Below are positions 47,716 through 56,355 of a DNA stretch of 64,000 nt, in pieces. Location of the stretch: assembly GCF_036226465.1 (NCBI RefSeq), contig NZ_CP108476.1:124001-188000 (forward strand), in the 5' to 3' direction. The stretch's first letter is position 1, and each line of letters opens with the position of its first letter. This DNA comes from Kitasatospora sp. NBC_01250 (lineage in GTDB: Bacteria > Actinomycetota > Actinomycetes > Streptomycetales > Streptomycetaceae). A program made the position numbers and the translations under genes. Under the pieces are notes generated by a model. The model was not told the origin of the DNA and did no database searches. It saw only the letters and a program-made list of their open reading frames with translations.

Positions 47716-48519
47716 ATGGATATCCGTCGCAGGAACAACGTCACCGTCACCGGCCGCGCGGACGGACCGGTGCTCCTGCTGGCCCACGGGTTCGGATGCG
47801 ACCAGAACATGTGGCGTCTGGCACTCCCCAGCCTGGCCGAGGACTTCCAGGTGGTGCTTTTCGACTACGTGGGCTCCGGCCGCTCCGACCACTCGGCCTG
47901 GAACGAGAAGCGCTACAGCTCACTGGAGGGCTACGCCCTGGACGTCCTGGAGGTCTGCGAGGAGCTGGACCTGCGGGACGTGACCTTCATCGGGCACTCG
48001 GTCAGCGCGATGGTCGGGGTGCTGGCGGCGGCCCGGGCTCCACAGCGGTTCTCCCACCTGGTGATGGTGGCACCCTCGCCCCGTTACATCGACGATGACG
48101 GCTACCGTGGCGGATTCAGCGCCGAGGACATCACTGAACTGCTGGAGTCGCTGGAGTCGAACTACCTCGGCTGGTCGGCGGCGATGGCTCCAGTGATCAT
48201 GGGCAACGAGGACCGCCCGGAACTCGGCCAGGAGCTGACGACCTCGTTCTGTGCCACCGACCCGGACATGGCCCGGGTCTTCGCCCGTACGACGTTCCTG
48301 TCCGACAGCCGCGAAGACCTCAAGACGGTGGCGGTACCGACTCTGGTCCTGGAGTGCAGGCAGGACGTGATCGCGCCCCGCGAGGTCGGCGCCTACGTGC
48401 ACGCCGCGATCCCCGGCAGCCGCCTGGTCACCCTGGAGGCGACGGGGCACTGCCCGCAGCTGAGCGCCCCGCAGGCCACCAGCGGCGCGATCCTCGACTT
48501 CCTGGGAACGCTGCGGTGA
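47716..48519 (+). CDS. rsbQ: RsbQ-like alpha/beta hydrolase
   Basis: The 267-residue protein matches Bacillus RsbQ in length and sequence pattern: LLLAHGFGCDQNMW, VVLFDYVGSGRSDHSAWNEK, RYSSLEGYALDVLEVCEELD, FIGHSVSAMVGVLAA with catalytic Ser95, Asp217 (CRQDVIAP) and His245 (EATGHCPQLS). RsbQ is required for the PAS-PP2C phosphatase RsbP to signal energy stress, probably by supplying or processing a small ligand. The family also resembles strigolactone/karrikin receptors. Here the next gene is a PAS-PP2C protein, overlapping by one base (TGATG), reproducing the Bacillus pair. Confidence 0.9.
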   Translation: MDIRRRNNVTVTGRADGPVLLLAHGFGCDQNMWRLALPSLAEDFQVVLFDYVGSGRSDHSAWNEKRYSSLEGYALDVLEVCEELDLRDVTFIGHSVSAMVGVLAAARAPQRFSHLVMVAPSPRYIDDDGYRGGFSAEDITELLESLESNYLGWSAAMAPVIMGNEDRPELGQELTTSFCATDPDMARVFARTTFLSDSREDLKTVAVPTLVLECRQDVIAPREVGAYVHAAIPGSRLVTLEATGHCPQLSAPQATSGAILDFLGTLR

Positions 48520-49790
48520 TGTGCCGCACCGAGCAGGACCCGGACCGGGAGCAGGACGCAACCGCCGCGGCCTTCACCGCCCTGCTGGAGGACAGCGCGG
48601 AGGAACTGTACGAGCACGCTCCGTGCGGTTACCTGTCGACGCTGATGGACGGCACCATCGCCAAGATCAACACCACTCTGCTGAACTGGCTGGGACTGGA
48701 CCGCTCCCGGGTCGTGGGCCGGATGCGGTTCACCGACCTGCTCACCGTGGGCGGCAAGCTCTACCACGAGACGCACTTCGCCCCGTTGTTGCAGATGAAG
48801 GGCGAGATCGGCGGCATCGCCCTGGACATCAAGAGTGTCGACGGGACGCGGATGCCGGTCCTGGTCACCTCCAGGGTGAAGACCAGCGACCACGGTGAAC
48901 CGTTGCTGATCCGTACGTCCGTCTTCGACGCCCGCGACCGCCGCGCCTACGAGAAGGAGCTGCTGCGAAGCCGCCAGGTGGCCGAGGAAGCGCGCCGGCA
49001 GGCCGAGGCCGACCGCGAACGGCTGCAGGAAGCCCTTGCCGTGCTCCAGCAGAGCCTGCTGCCTGCCGAGCTGCCCCAGGTCCCCGGCCTCGAAGCCAGT
49101 TCCTACTACCACACCGCCTCCCCCGACCTGCTCGGCGGAGACTTCTACGATCTGTTCCCCCTCGGCACGAATCGGTGGGCGTTCTTCCTCGGCGACGTGT
49201 GCGGCAAAGGCCCCCAGGCTGCCGCGATCACCTCACTCACCCGCTACACCCTGCGGGCAGCGGCCCTGCACGACCCCGACCCCGTCACCGTGCTCACCAC
49301 CTTGAACACCGTGCTGCACGAGCGGTACACCAGCGGCGACACCCGCTACTGCACCGCCATCTTCGGTGTTCTGCAGCCTGACGGCGGCCCCGTCCACCTG
49401 CAGCTGGCCTCCGGTGGCCACCCGTCCGCGCTGATCCAGCGCGCGGACGGCACCGTGCACTACCTGCCGACCCCCGGCGGGATGCTCATCGGCGTCCTGC
49501 CCCAGGCCGAGTTCACCGCGGCCCGCACCCGGCTGCTGCCCGGTGACACCCTCCTCCTCTACACCGACGGCCTGACCGAGGCCCGCACCGGGCCCGGGCG
49601 CCAGTTGTACGGAGAGGAGGCCCTGCAGGCCTTCACCACGGCCCAACCCCCAGCAGGCCCGAAGGCCCTGATCACCGCCCTGGCCGGGCTGCTCGCCGGC
49701 TTCGGCGACGGCCTCGACGATGACACGGCACTGCTTGCCCTCGGCGCGCCCGCCGCGCTCACCAGTCCCGCGAGTGAAGACCTGAGATGA
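48519..49790 (+). CDS. rsbP: RsbP-like PAS-PP2C phosphatase
   Basis: The 423-residue protein has an N-terminal PAS domain (about residues 20-125, HAPCGYLSTLMDGTIAKINT, WLGLDRSRVVGRMRFTDLL), a coiled-coil linker (about 140-180, ELLRSRQVAEEARRQAEADR) and a PP2C/SpoIIE domain (about 190-410) with DLLGGDFYDLFPLG, GDVCGKGPQAAAITSL and DDDTALLALG. This is RsbP architecture. It should dephosphorylate a phospho-STAS antagonist under energy stress, with RsbQ as activator. Start overlaps rsbQ; the end overlaps the STAS gene (ATGA). Confidence 0.9.
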   Translation: MCRTEQDPDREQDATAAAFTALLEDSAEELYEHAPCGYLSTLMDGTIAKINTTLLNWLGLDRSRVVGRMRFTDLLTVGGKLYHETHFAPLLQMKGEIGGIALDIKSVDGTRMPVLVTSRVKTSDHGEPLLIRTSVFDARDRRAYEKELLRSRQVAEEARRQAEADRERLQEALAVLQQSLLPAELPQVPGLEASSYYHTASPDLLGGDFYDLFPLGTNRWAFFLGDVCGKGPQAAAITSLTRYTLRAAALHDPDPVTVLTTLNTVLHERYTSGDTRYCTAIFGVLQPDGGPVHLQLASGGHPSALIQRADGTVHYLPTPGGMLIGVLPQAEFTAARTRLLPGDTLLLYTDGLTEARTGPGRQLYGEEALQAFTTAQPPAGPKALITALAGLLAGFGDGLDDDTALLALGAPAALTSPASEDLR

Positions 49791-50140
49791 ATCCGCTGAC
49801 CATCACCTGCCGAGACGCCGCGACCGGTCCCGTACTGGAGATCACCGGCGACCTCGACTACGCGACCGCACCCGGACTTCGCAAGGCCGTGGAGAACCTC
49901 ACCCTGACAACCGGACAACGGCTGGTCCTGGACCTGACGCAGCTGGAGTTCTGCGACTCCAGCGGCATCACCGCCCTGTTGGCCGCCCGCAACCTGGCCG
50001 CCGAACAGGGCGCCGACATGGCCCTGGCCGCGGTCCCGGCCAACACCATCAGGATCCTGCACATCGTCGGACTGGACCGGGTCTTCACCCTCCACCCCGA
50101 CATCTCGGCAGCCACCACCCCCAGCCCCACGACACTCTGA
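49787..50140 (+). CDS. STAS anti-sigma antagonist (RsbV-like)
   Basis: The 117-residue single STAS domain has VLEITGDLDYATAPGLRKAV, LVLDLTQLEFCDSSGITALL with candidate phospho-Ser58, and NTIRILHIVGLDRVFTLH. The start overlaps the rsbP stop by 4 bp, so it is the evident substrate of that phosphatase. The cognate kinase/sigma pair could be the one at 34.6-36.7 kb. The other STAS protein, at 35,719, is a paralogue. Confidence 0.9.
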   Translation: MNPLTITCRDAATGPVLEITGDLDYATAPGLRKAVENLTLTTGQRLVLDLTQLEFCDSSGITALLAARNLAAEQGADMALAAVPANTIRILHIVGLDRVFTLHPDISAATTPSPTTL

Positions 50141-50244
50141 TCGCAAGGAGCGTGCCGGCGACGCCGGGCCGCGCGCTCCAGTTGGGCGCACCCCGGCGCC
50201 AACCCGGAACGGACCTGGCCCCCACGCGCCGTTCAGCTGTCGGA

Positions 50245-50607
50245 TCAGCTGTCGGAGTAGCTGAGGTCCCCGATCGTCCAGCTGCTGACGTCCTCGATGG
50301 CGATGCGGTACATGCCGCCCGTGTGGGGCAGTCCGAAGTCGCCCTGCAGGATGCGAGCGCGGTGCAGGTGGAGGTGAGTGGGCCGCACGGGCGTGCCCTC
50401 GTCGGGCGGAGCGAAGAGGGCGGCGAACGGCTTCAGGTGATCCGAGGCCTGGAGGACCTCCGCCACCCGTTCCCACCACAGGGACACCGGCGCGAGCCTG
50501 CCGGTGATCACCGCGCCGGGGACCACCACGGTCAAGGACATCTGGTTGCTGTGCTCGGACTCGACCATTGCGGCGATGTCGACGAGCAACCCGTCAGGGT
50601 TCGACAT
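50245..50607 (-). CDS. GvpU-like gas vesicle accessory domain protein (orphan)
   Basis: The 120-residue protein resembles GvpU in pattern: an N-terminal MSLTVVVPGAVITGRLAPVS segment (compare GvpU LNVNGAVISG), followed by a helix WWERVAEVLQ and THLHLHRARILQGD (compare IHLKNTKIYCGD). GvpU aids gas-vesicle clustering in Bacillus megaterium. No gvp structural gene is visible in this window, so it may serve another purpose. The start lacks a good ribosome binding site. Confidence 0.6.
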   Translation of the reverse strand: MSNPDGLLVDIAAMVESEHSNQMSLTVVVPGAVITGRLAPVSLWWERVAEVLQASDHLKPFAALFAPPDEGTPVRPTHLHLHRARILQGDFGLPHTGGMYRIAIEDVSSWTIGDLSYSDS

Positions 50608-50813
50608 GGACCCCAGGTTAGAACACCGGGGCAGGAGTGCGGGCGCCCGCTCCCCCGGACTTCAGTGGCGACGTCGGTCAGCTGCCCGTCGAAGGGCCCG
50701 TGCTCGCGAAGGGTCACGACACCATCGGCCGACGCAACTCGCCAGCTTTCCAATGGCGTTGCTCGGCGGCGAACCACCGACAACTGACAAGGGTGGCGGT
50801 TGGCAGAGGCCGG

Positions 50814-51005
50814 TCAGCCGAGCTGATTCAGCGTGGCGGCGACGCTGAACAGGAGGTCATGAATGTCGGGAGCCAGGTTGGTGGAGGCGAGGAGGAATCC
50901 GAAGGTGACCGCGACACAGGCGGTGGACCAGGTGGACTGCCGGTTGCGGACGAGGACCACCAGGAGGATGCCGACGAACAGCACGGCGGACACGGTGAGG
51001 GTCAC
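50814..51005 (-). CDS. small two-helix membrane protein
   Basis: 63 residues from GTG 51005: TLTVSAVLFVGILLVVLVRN, a polar turn, then ACVAVTFGFLLASTNLAP and a short amphipathic end. GGGGAG lies upstream. It is a conserved-looking small actinomycete membrane protein, but I do not assign a family. Confidence 0.6.
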   Translation of the reverse strand: MTLTVSAVLFVGILLVVLVRNRQSTWSTACVAVTFGFLLASTNLAPDIHDLLFSVAATLNQLG

Positions 51006-51217
51006 GGCCGCTCAGCTCCCCGGCCGCCGCCGAGCGGGCATGACGCCCGCCGAGGAGTACGGGCGCGGCGGTGGCCAGGAGCCGATACCTCTTCATGACC
51101 ATCGAAGGTCTCTCGCATCAGCATCACCGGAACCCTGGGGTTAGGGACGTCACGCCGGTGCTCCTCACATTGAAGCCTCCCAGAAGCAGGAGAAAGATTA
51201 ACCACCCTGTGCGCACA

Positions 51218-51684
51218 TGTCTACTGCCGCCACGATAGATTTTTGCCTGGCCGCCTGAGCGGACGGCCCTCCCGCCTGGCCCGCCAACGGGACCCCGCGC
51301 ACCCCAGCCCCGACCGCGGCGAGAGGCCGGGGCGGACAGAAGGCGGGAGGGGAATCCTCCTCCCGCACCACCTCGGCGGCAGCACCGCCTCCGACCTCCC
51401 GTGCAGGTGGCGAGGCGGGCTGGGGCAGGTGTCGGCGGATCTGCACCTCGTGGCCCGGCCACGCGGGCAACATGGACCTGGCGCAGAGGAACACCGTCGG
51501 GGGCACCCGGTCGGCGCCGCACGGACCCCTCTCCGCCCTCTCACCGCCGATGCGGCTCCTTGTTGCAGGACTGTGCCCGCGTTGCAGGACTGTGCCCGCG
51601 GGGCCCGGCGGAGGTCACGTGCAGCGCGGAGACCGACTGCCTCCCTCGCGGGCGCGCAAAAATCTATGCTGCCCGGAGTAGACA
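51218..51684. mobile_element. MITE-like element with 29-bp terminal inverted repeats
   Basis: The segment is bounded by TGTCTACT... at 51218-51246 and its inverted counterpart at 51656-51684; 24 of 29 positions match, including ATAGATTTTTGC. That AT-rich block stands out in this GC-rich DNA. The 467-bp interior has no convincing gene and no transposase. I saw no clear target duplication. It could also be a regulatory inverted pair flanking a non-coding RNA. Confidence 0.45.
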
Positions 51685-52334
51685 TCGGGCGGTGCCGTGG
51701 TTAGTGTTTCTCTCGTAAACGCGGTCAAGCAGTACCCACCAGACACGAACTGGTGGGCAGCAGTGCAGAAGTTCGCAGGTGAGCACGGTCGCGGGATCCC
51801 GAAGCCAGGGCAGTTGCAGGACGGCGACGGAATCGGCGGCCGGGCCGGCGGCCCGTAGGTATCAGGGGCCGCCACCGAGTGGTACCGCGGTACGTGAAAG
51901 TGCAGTTCGAGCAGGTGAAGTTGAGTTGAGCGGTACCAGCAGTCGCAGTACGCGGTATCTCAGCAAAGGCGCCAGGACTGCGGGCGCGCGTGCTGGGAGT
52001 TCGGCAGTGGGGTTCCAAGCCAAGCAGGTGAGCAGGACGGGCGACGGGGCTGGCTGTCGGACCAAGGCGACCCGGGAGGGTCGTAGCAGGAAACAGGTAG
52101 TTGGCAGTACCGCAGTTCGCAGTTCCAGTCAGTACAGAGGATGAACGGAGGGACAGAGCGCCATCAGGATCGCCCGGCCCGTGAGGAATTCACCCGGGCG
52201 GACACCGCAGACCCCCTTTTGAGTACGAGGACGGTGGTTTCCGGTCACGCATACGCGATCCCCGCACATCCCCACCCCCGGGGAGTTGCGGAACAAGGAA
52301 CCCGGCCCAGGCCGGTAGATGGTGTTGTTCCCCT
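51685..52334 (+). other. CAGT/GCAG-rich non-coding leader
   Basis: About 450 bp (51,690-52,140) is rich in the words GCAG and CAGT, often in GCAGTxCGCAG-like strings, and is poorer in pyrimidine runs than its surroundings. No reading frame is plausible. It precedes a MerR-type gene with no intervening gene, so it may be a long 5' leader or a non-coding RNA. Confidence 0.45.
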
Positions 52335-52336
52335 TC

Positions 52337-52369
52337 GGGGCCCCGGAGCCGCTATGGCGCCGGGGCCCC
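52337..52369 (+). promoter_or_regulatory. leader hairpin before MerR-type gene
   Basis: A 14-bp stem with one mismatch (52337-52350 and 52356-52369, 5-nt loop) ends 35 bp before the GTG start. It may attenuate transcription or mark the end of an upstream non-coding transcript. Confidence 0.45.
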
Positions 52370-52404
52370 TCGACGCGTCCCCGAACCAACACAGAAGAGG
52401 TGCA

Positions 52405-52755
52405 GTGACCACGGCAACCATGCGACCGCACACCCCCGACAATCTCGACGACGACGACTACCCCGCCTACACCATGGGCCGCGCCGCCGAGATGACCGGC
52501 ACCACCCCCGGCTTCCTACGCTCCCTGGGCGAACAGGGCCTCATCACCCCACTTCGCTCCGAGGGCGGCCACCGCCGCTACTCCCGCTACCAACTGCGCA
52601 TCGCGATGCGCGCCCGCGACCTCGTCGACCAGGGCACCGCCATCGACGCCGCCTGCCGCATCATCATCCTCGAAGACCAACTCGAAGAAGCCCTGCGCAT
52701 CAACGAACAACTCCGCCAGAGCGCCGGCGACCCACGACCCCCAGCAGACGCCTGA
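52405..52755 (+). CDS. MerR-type helix-turn-helix regulator
   Basis: The 116-residue protein has a MerR-like winged helix: AYTMGRAAEMTGTTPGFLRS, LGEQGLITPLRSEGGHRRYS, RYQLRIAMRARDLVDQGTAI, followed by a short coiled-coil helix (ILEDQLEEALRINEQLRQ) but no effector domain. GTG at 52405 follows GAGG and is chosen over the upstream ATG because the leader reading frame is low-complexity. A role as a small one-component or co-regulator is likely; targets unknown. Confidence 0.85.
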   Translation: MTTATMRPHTPDNLDDDDYPAYTMGRAAEMTGTTPGFLRSLGEQGLITPLRSEGGHRRYSRYQLRIAMRARDLVDQGTAIDAACRIIILEDQLEEALRINEQLRQSAGDPRPPADA

Positions 52756-53135
52756 CCTCCCCGCCGCGCTCAGCCGCCGGGACCGGCCCGTGGTGCGCCA
52801 GCCCGGACAACTCCAGGCACGCCGAGGCGTCGCAGCGCCACCCCTTCCCCGCTCATGGGCGCGGCCGGGCAGCTGTCCGGGTACGCCCATACCCGCCGGG
52901 GCGCGCCCGGCGGGGCGCCTGGCGGGGCGCCTGGCCGATCACGTGATCCATGCGGCGGCAGCGGGATGACGGGGCCGGTCCGGGGTCAGGCATGAGCTGC
53001 TCCGATCGGCCTGGCTCGACGAGGTCCACATGAGCCGAACCGTGGCGGCAGCGCTGCACAGCACGTCCGAACTCGGGCAGGTGCGACAGGAGCGCGTCGG
53101 CCTGCCGGGGCAACACACCGCCGGCCAGCGCCTGT
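52756..53135. other. intergenic, no gene seen
   Basis: 380 bp between the MerR-type gene and folA (convergent). A short tandem repeat of a GGCGGGGCGCCT unit is at about 52,908-52,935. A minus-strand stretch near 53,060-53,110 (QADALLSHLPEFGRAVQRCR) looks protein-like but has no start or recognised family. Confidence 0.35.
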
Positions 53136-53666
53136 TCAGAAGTCGATCAGAACGGACGGACTGTCACGGGTGTACCTGCGGATGCGGTAGCGCAACCCGA
53201 GCGCCGAGGACTGCCAGCCCTGGTCCTCGGCGACTTTCCACGTCGGGCCCGGCGCCGGGGCGTAGGTGTCGCCATCCACCACCGTGTCGATGTCGGTCAC
53301 CGAGAGCATCGTGGCGTACGGCAAGGCGGCACGGTAGATCTCACCGCCACCGATCACCCATGCGGCAACAGGAGTGGTCGGCTCCGGCGACCGGGCCGCG
53401 AGTTTCAGCGCCTCAGCGATGGAACCGGCACGCTCGGTGCCTTCGGCCGCCCAACCCGGATCGCGAGTCACCACGATATTGCGCCTGCCCGGCAGCGGCC
53501 GGAACCGCGTCGGCAGCGAGTCCCACGTCTTTCGCCCCATGACCACCGGATGGCCGAGGGTTGTCGCCTTGAAATGCGCCATGTCCTCCGGCAGGCGCCA
53601 CGGAATGGTGTTGTCCGCGCCGATCACACCATCAAGGGCCTGTGCCCAGATCAGCCCGACGTTCAC
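53136..53666 (-). CDS. folA: dihydrofolate reductase
   Basis: The 176-residue enzyme has DHFR motifs: [40 protein letters not shown] (catalytic acidic residue E27-like), [12 protein letters not shown], and [20 protein letters not shown]. It reduces dihydrofolate to tetrahydrofolate with NADPH. The GTG start overlaps the thyA stop by 4 bp (GTGA), so the pair is translationally coupled and regenerates the folate oxidised by ThyA. Confidence 0.95.
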   Translation of the reverse strand: MNVGLIWAQALDGVIGADNTIPWRLPEDMAHFKATTLGHPVVMGRKTWDSLPTRFRPLPGRRNIVVTRDPGWAAEGTERAGSIAEALKLAARSPEPTTPVAAWVIGGGEIYRAALPYATMLSVTDIDTVVDGDTYAPAPGPTWKVAEDQGWQSSALGLRYRIRRYTRDSPSVLIDF

Positions 53667-54460
53667 ACCGCCACCGGTGCCTTGATCGCCGGATGGTGCT
53701 GGTAACCCAGCACCTCCACATCGGAGTAGGCGTAGTCGAAGAGCGAGTCGGCCCTGCGCAGACGCAGCCCGGGGAACTCGAACGGGGTGCGCGAGAGCTG
53801 CTCGGTCACCTGCTCGACGTGGTTGTCGTAGATGTGGCAGTCACCACCGGTCCAGATGAAATCGCCCGGCTCGAGGCCGACTTGCTGCGCCACCATGTGC
53901 GTGAGCAGGGCGTAGCTGGCGATGTTGAACGGGACACCGAGGAACAGGTCCGCGCTGCGCTGGTACAGCTGGCAGGAGAGCCTGCCGTCGGCGACGTAGA
54001 ACTGGAAGAAGGCGTGACACGGCGCGAGCGCCATCTGGGCCAGCTCGGCGACGTTCCACGCGGAGACGATCATCCGGCGGGAGTCCGGATCGCGGCGCAG
54101 CGTGTCGAGAACCTCGCTGATCTGGTCGATGTGCCGGCCGTCGGGGGTGGGCCAGGAGCGCCACTGGACGCCGTAGACCGGGCCGAGCTCGCCGTTCGCA
54201 TCGGCCCACTCGTCCCAGATGGTGACGCCGTGCTCGTGCAGCCAGCCGACGTTCGAGTCGCCGCGCAGGAACCACAGCAACTCGCACACGACGGACCTGA
54301 GATGCACCTTCTTGGTGGTGACCAGCGGGAATCCCTGCGCGAGGTCGTAGCGCAGTTGGTGCCCGAAGACACTTCGGGTACCAGTGCCCGTCCGGTCGGC
54401 CTTGGCCGTCCCGGAGGCGAGCACCAGGCGCAAGAGGTCTTCGTACTGGGTGTCTGCCAC
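53663..54460 (-). CDS. thyA: thymidylate synthase
   Basis: The 265-residue enzyme is the ThyA class: [24 protein letters not shown] segment, catalytic Cys148 in [20 protein letters not shown], then [20 protein letters not shown] and [14 protein letters not shown]. It methylates dUMP to dTMP with methylenetetrahydrofolate, producing dihydrofolate. GTG at 54460 gives the family's usual length (E. coli 264) and N-terminus (DTQYEDLL); longer in-frame starts add an unconserved leader. It is followed by overlapping folA. Confidence 0.95.
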   Translation of the reverse strand: MADTQYEDLLRLVLASGTAKADRTGTGTRSVFGHQLRYDLAQGFPLVTTKKVHLRSVVCELLWFLRGDSNVGWLHEHGVTIWDEWADANGELGPVYGVQWRSWPTPDGRHIDQISEVLDTLRRDPDSRRMIVSAWNVAELAQMALAPCHAFFQFYVADGRLSCQLYQRSADLFLGVPFNIASYALLTHMVAQQVGLEPGDFIWTGGDCHIYDNHVEQVTEQLSRTPFEFPGLRLRRADSLFDYAYSDVEVLGYQHHPAIKAPVAV

Positions 54461-54583
54461 AGCCGTCGAGTGTACCGGCCGACCAGACATGTACGGGACG
54501 TATGTCGGTACCGGACCGCGGACGGTCCACGTCTTCGGCATTGGCACTTTCTGCCGTGAACGGGTGCTGTCCACGGTCGACGG

Positions 54584-54810
54584 ATGAAGATCTGGATCGT
54601 CGACGCGTTCACTGACCAACCGTGCACGGGCAATCCGGCCGCCGTCTGTGTGCTTCCGGAAGGCCCCTGGCCGCAGGAGAGTTGGCTACGGGCCGTGGCC
54701 ACAGAGATGGACCTTTCCGAGACCGCGTTCGTCAAGCCGGCTCCGGTCGACTCGCAGAGCGACTGGGACCTGCGCTGGTTCACTCCCGTGACCGAGGCCG
54801 AAAGGCCCTC
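54584..54810 (+). pseudogene. PhzF-family N-terminal fragment
   Basis: From ATG 54584: [68 protein letters not shown]. This is the start of PhzF-type isomerase/epimerase proteins, including the catalytic Glu region (SETAF). Homology ends at about 54,805, where the usual DLCGHATLA should follow; the frame then encodes unrelated residues to a stop at 54,904. About 75 of ~280 residues remain. Confidence 0.65.
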
Positions 54811-55081
54811 GGAGGCTCCGGCTCACTGGCCCAGGGGGTGGTGCGGGCTGACCGGGGTGTGTCCCCACGTGTGTGGGGCGGACACTTCCCGACCTGCCGC
54901 GTGAGCGAGCGTCGACCCGTCGGCCAGGGCGCGCATCTCGCGGCCACGCCCCGGATGGGCGAGGGCAGCACCGGGCCTGACGCGCCCCCGTGCGCACCCT
55001 GCGCGCCCTACCGGCACCGACCAGCTTGCGATTGACTCACTACGAACCGTAGCCGGTCAGTGACAATCGAGGAGGACAGTC

Positions 55082-55213
55082 ATGGGCGACCAGAGCAAGG
55101 GCGGCGCCAGCGACGGCAAGGGCGGCGGCCACGCGAAGCCCGGCGGACCGTCGATCGGGCCCAAGCCCAACCCGGACGGCCAGGGCCCGACCCCCGACCC
55201 GAAGCACAAGTGA
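55082..55213 (+). CDS. 43-residue Gly/Pro/Lys-rich peptide (candidate modified-peptide precursor)
   Basis: ATG 55082 follows a strong GAGGAGGAC ribosome binding site. The peptide opens MGDQSKGGASDGKGGGHAKP, continues GGPSIGPKPNPDGQGP and ends TPDPKHK. It is low-complexity, has no Cys, no signal peptide and no hydrophobic core. Asp-Gly pairs occur at 11-12 and 32-33. The stop overlaps the start of the methyltransferase (TGATG), so the two are translationally coupled. The context resembles a precursor gene beside its tailoring enzyme; it may instead be a small disordered partner protein. Confidence 0.7.
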   Translation: MGDQSKGGASDGKGGGHAKPGGPSIGPKPNPDGQGPTPDPKHK

Positions 55214-56352
55214 TGACCGACGCGTCAACCGGCCGCCGGCGGCTCGCCGCGACCCTCGAAGCGGCCGGTGCCCTCGACGCCCAGTGGCGCGACGCGATCC
55301 TCGCCGTACCGCGGCACCTCTTCCTTCCCGACGTGTACTGGGCAACCACCACCGAGTACGTCAAGGTCGACCGCACCAGCACCCCGGACGGCTGGATGGG
55401 CTACGCCTACCAGGACGTGCCCATAGTCACCCAGTGGGACGACGGCGCCTGCACCGGGGAACAGGTCCCGACCTCGTCCGCGTCCATGCCGACGATGGTC
55501 GCCACGATGCTCCGCCACCTCGAAGTCCAGCCCGGCGGAACCGTCTTGGAGATCGGCACCGGCACCGGATACAACGCCGGCCTCCTCGCCCACCGTCTGG
55601 GCGGAACGAACGTCGTCACCGTCGAGGTCGACCCCGACGTCGCCGACCAGGCCCGCAAAGCCCTCGCCGAAGCCGACCTGCACCCGCAGGTCATCACCGG
55701 CGACGGGGCACACGGCTGGCCGGGCGACGCACCATACGACCGGGTCCTGGCGACGTGCTCCGTCATCGACATTCCGCAGGCGTGGATCGCACAGACCAGA
55801 CCCGGAGGGATCATCGTCACCCCGGTCGGAACGCTCTTCGGCGGCGGCGCCCTGGCCAAGCTCACCGTCGGCCCGGACGGCACGGCCAGCGGGCCGTTCG
55901 TCGGCTCGTCCGCGTTCATGCTCCTCCGTCAGCAGCGCTACCAGGCGCCGCCGGTGGACGACTACCTGCCCGGCGAGTGGCCCGGCGACGCGGGCGCCTC
56001 CCTGACGAGCCTCGACCCGGAGGCCATCGGCGACGACTGGCTGGCACAGTTCGTCATCGGCCTCCAACTGCCGGACGTCTACTACCGTCGGACCCCGAAC
56101 GGCGACGGCTGGACGTGGTGGCTGTTCGACACCGGCGTCACGTCCTGGGCGACGGTCGACTCCACTCCCGGTGACGCGGAGTTCGATGTCCGCCAGTCCG
56201 GCCCACGCCGGCTGTGGGACGAGATCGAGACGGCGTACCAGTGGTGGACGGGTGCGGGGCGCCCGGGCTTCGAGAGATTCGGGCTGACCGTCGATCAGGA
56301 TGGCGGACGGCCCTGGCTCGACCGCCCCGGCAATCCGGTAAGGGCGAGGTGA
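55213..56352 (+). CDS. PIMT-like (protein-L-isoaspartate O-methyltransferase-type) methyltransferase
   Basis: The 379-residue protein has an N-terminal PCMT-type segment (ILAVPRHLFLPDVYW at 29-43; SSASMPTMVATML at 88-100, the substrate loop), SAM motif I VLEIGTGTGYNAGLLAHRL (111-129), VVTVEVDPDVADQA, a GDGAHGWPGDAPYDRVLATC segment and a ~150-residue C-terminal extension rich in Trp/Asp. Relatives occur in graspetide and lanthipeptide clusters (TgmC-type and OlvS-type) where they convert Asp to aspartimide/isoaspartate. Here there is no ATP-grasp gene nearby. Its start overlaps the 43-residue peptide gene, which has two Asp-Gly sites, so that peptide is the natural substrate candidate. Confidence 0.85.
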   Translation: MTDASTGRRRLAATLEAAGALDAQWRDAILAVPRHLFLPDVYWATTTEYVKVDRTSTPDGWMGYAYQDVPIVTQWDDGACTGEQVPTSSASMPTMVATMLRHLEVQPGGTVLEIGTGTGYNAGLLAHRLGGTNVVTVEVDPDVADQARKALAEADLHPQVITGDGAHGWPGDAPYDRVLATCSVIDIPQAWIAQTRPGGIIVTPVGTLFGGGALAKLTVGPDGTASGPFVGSSAFMLLRQQRYQAPPVDDYLPGEWPGDAGASLTSLDPEAIGDDWLAQFVIGLQLPDVYYRRTPNGDGWTWWLFDTGVTSWATVDSTPGDAEFDVRQSGPRRLWDEIETAYQWWTGAGRPGFERFGLTVDQDGGRPWLDRPGNPVRAR

Positions 56353-56355
56353 CCC

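Noticed and set aside
54856..54886. A CCCCAC-GTGT-GTGGGG hairpin resembling a type I-E CRISPR repeat
   Set aside because: Only one copy is present, with no second repeat at spacer distance and no cas gene in the window.
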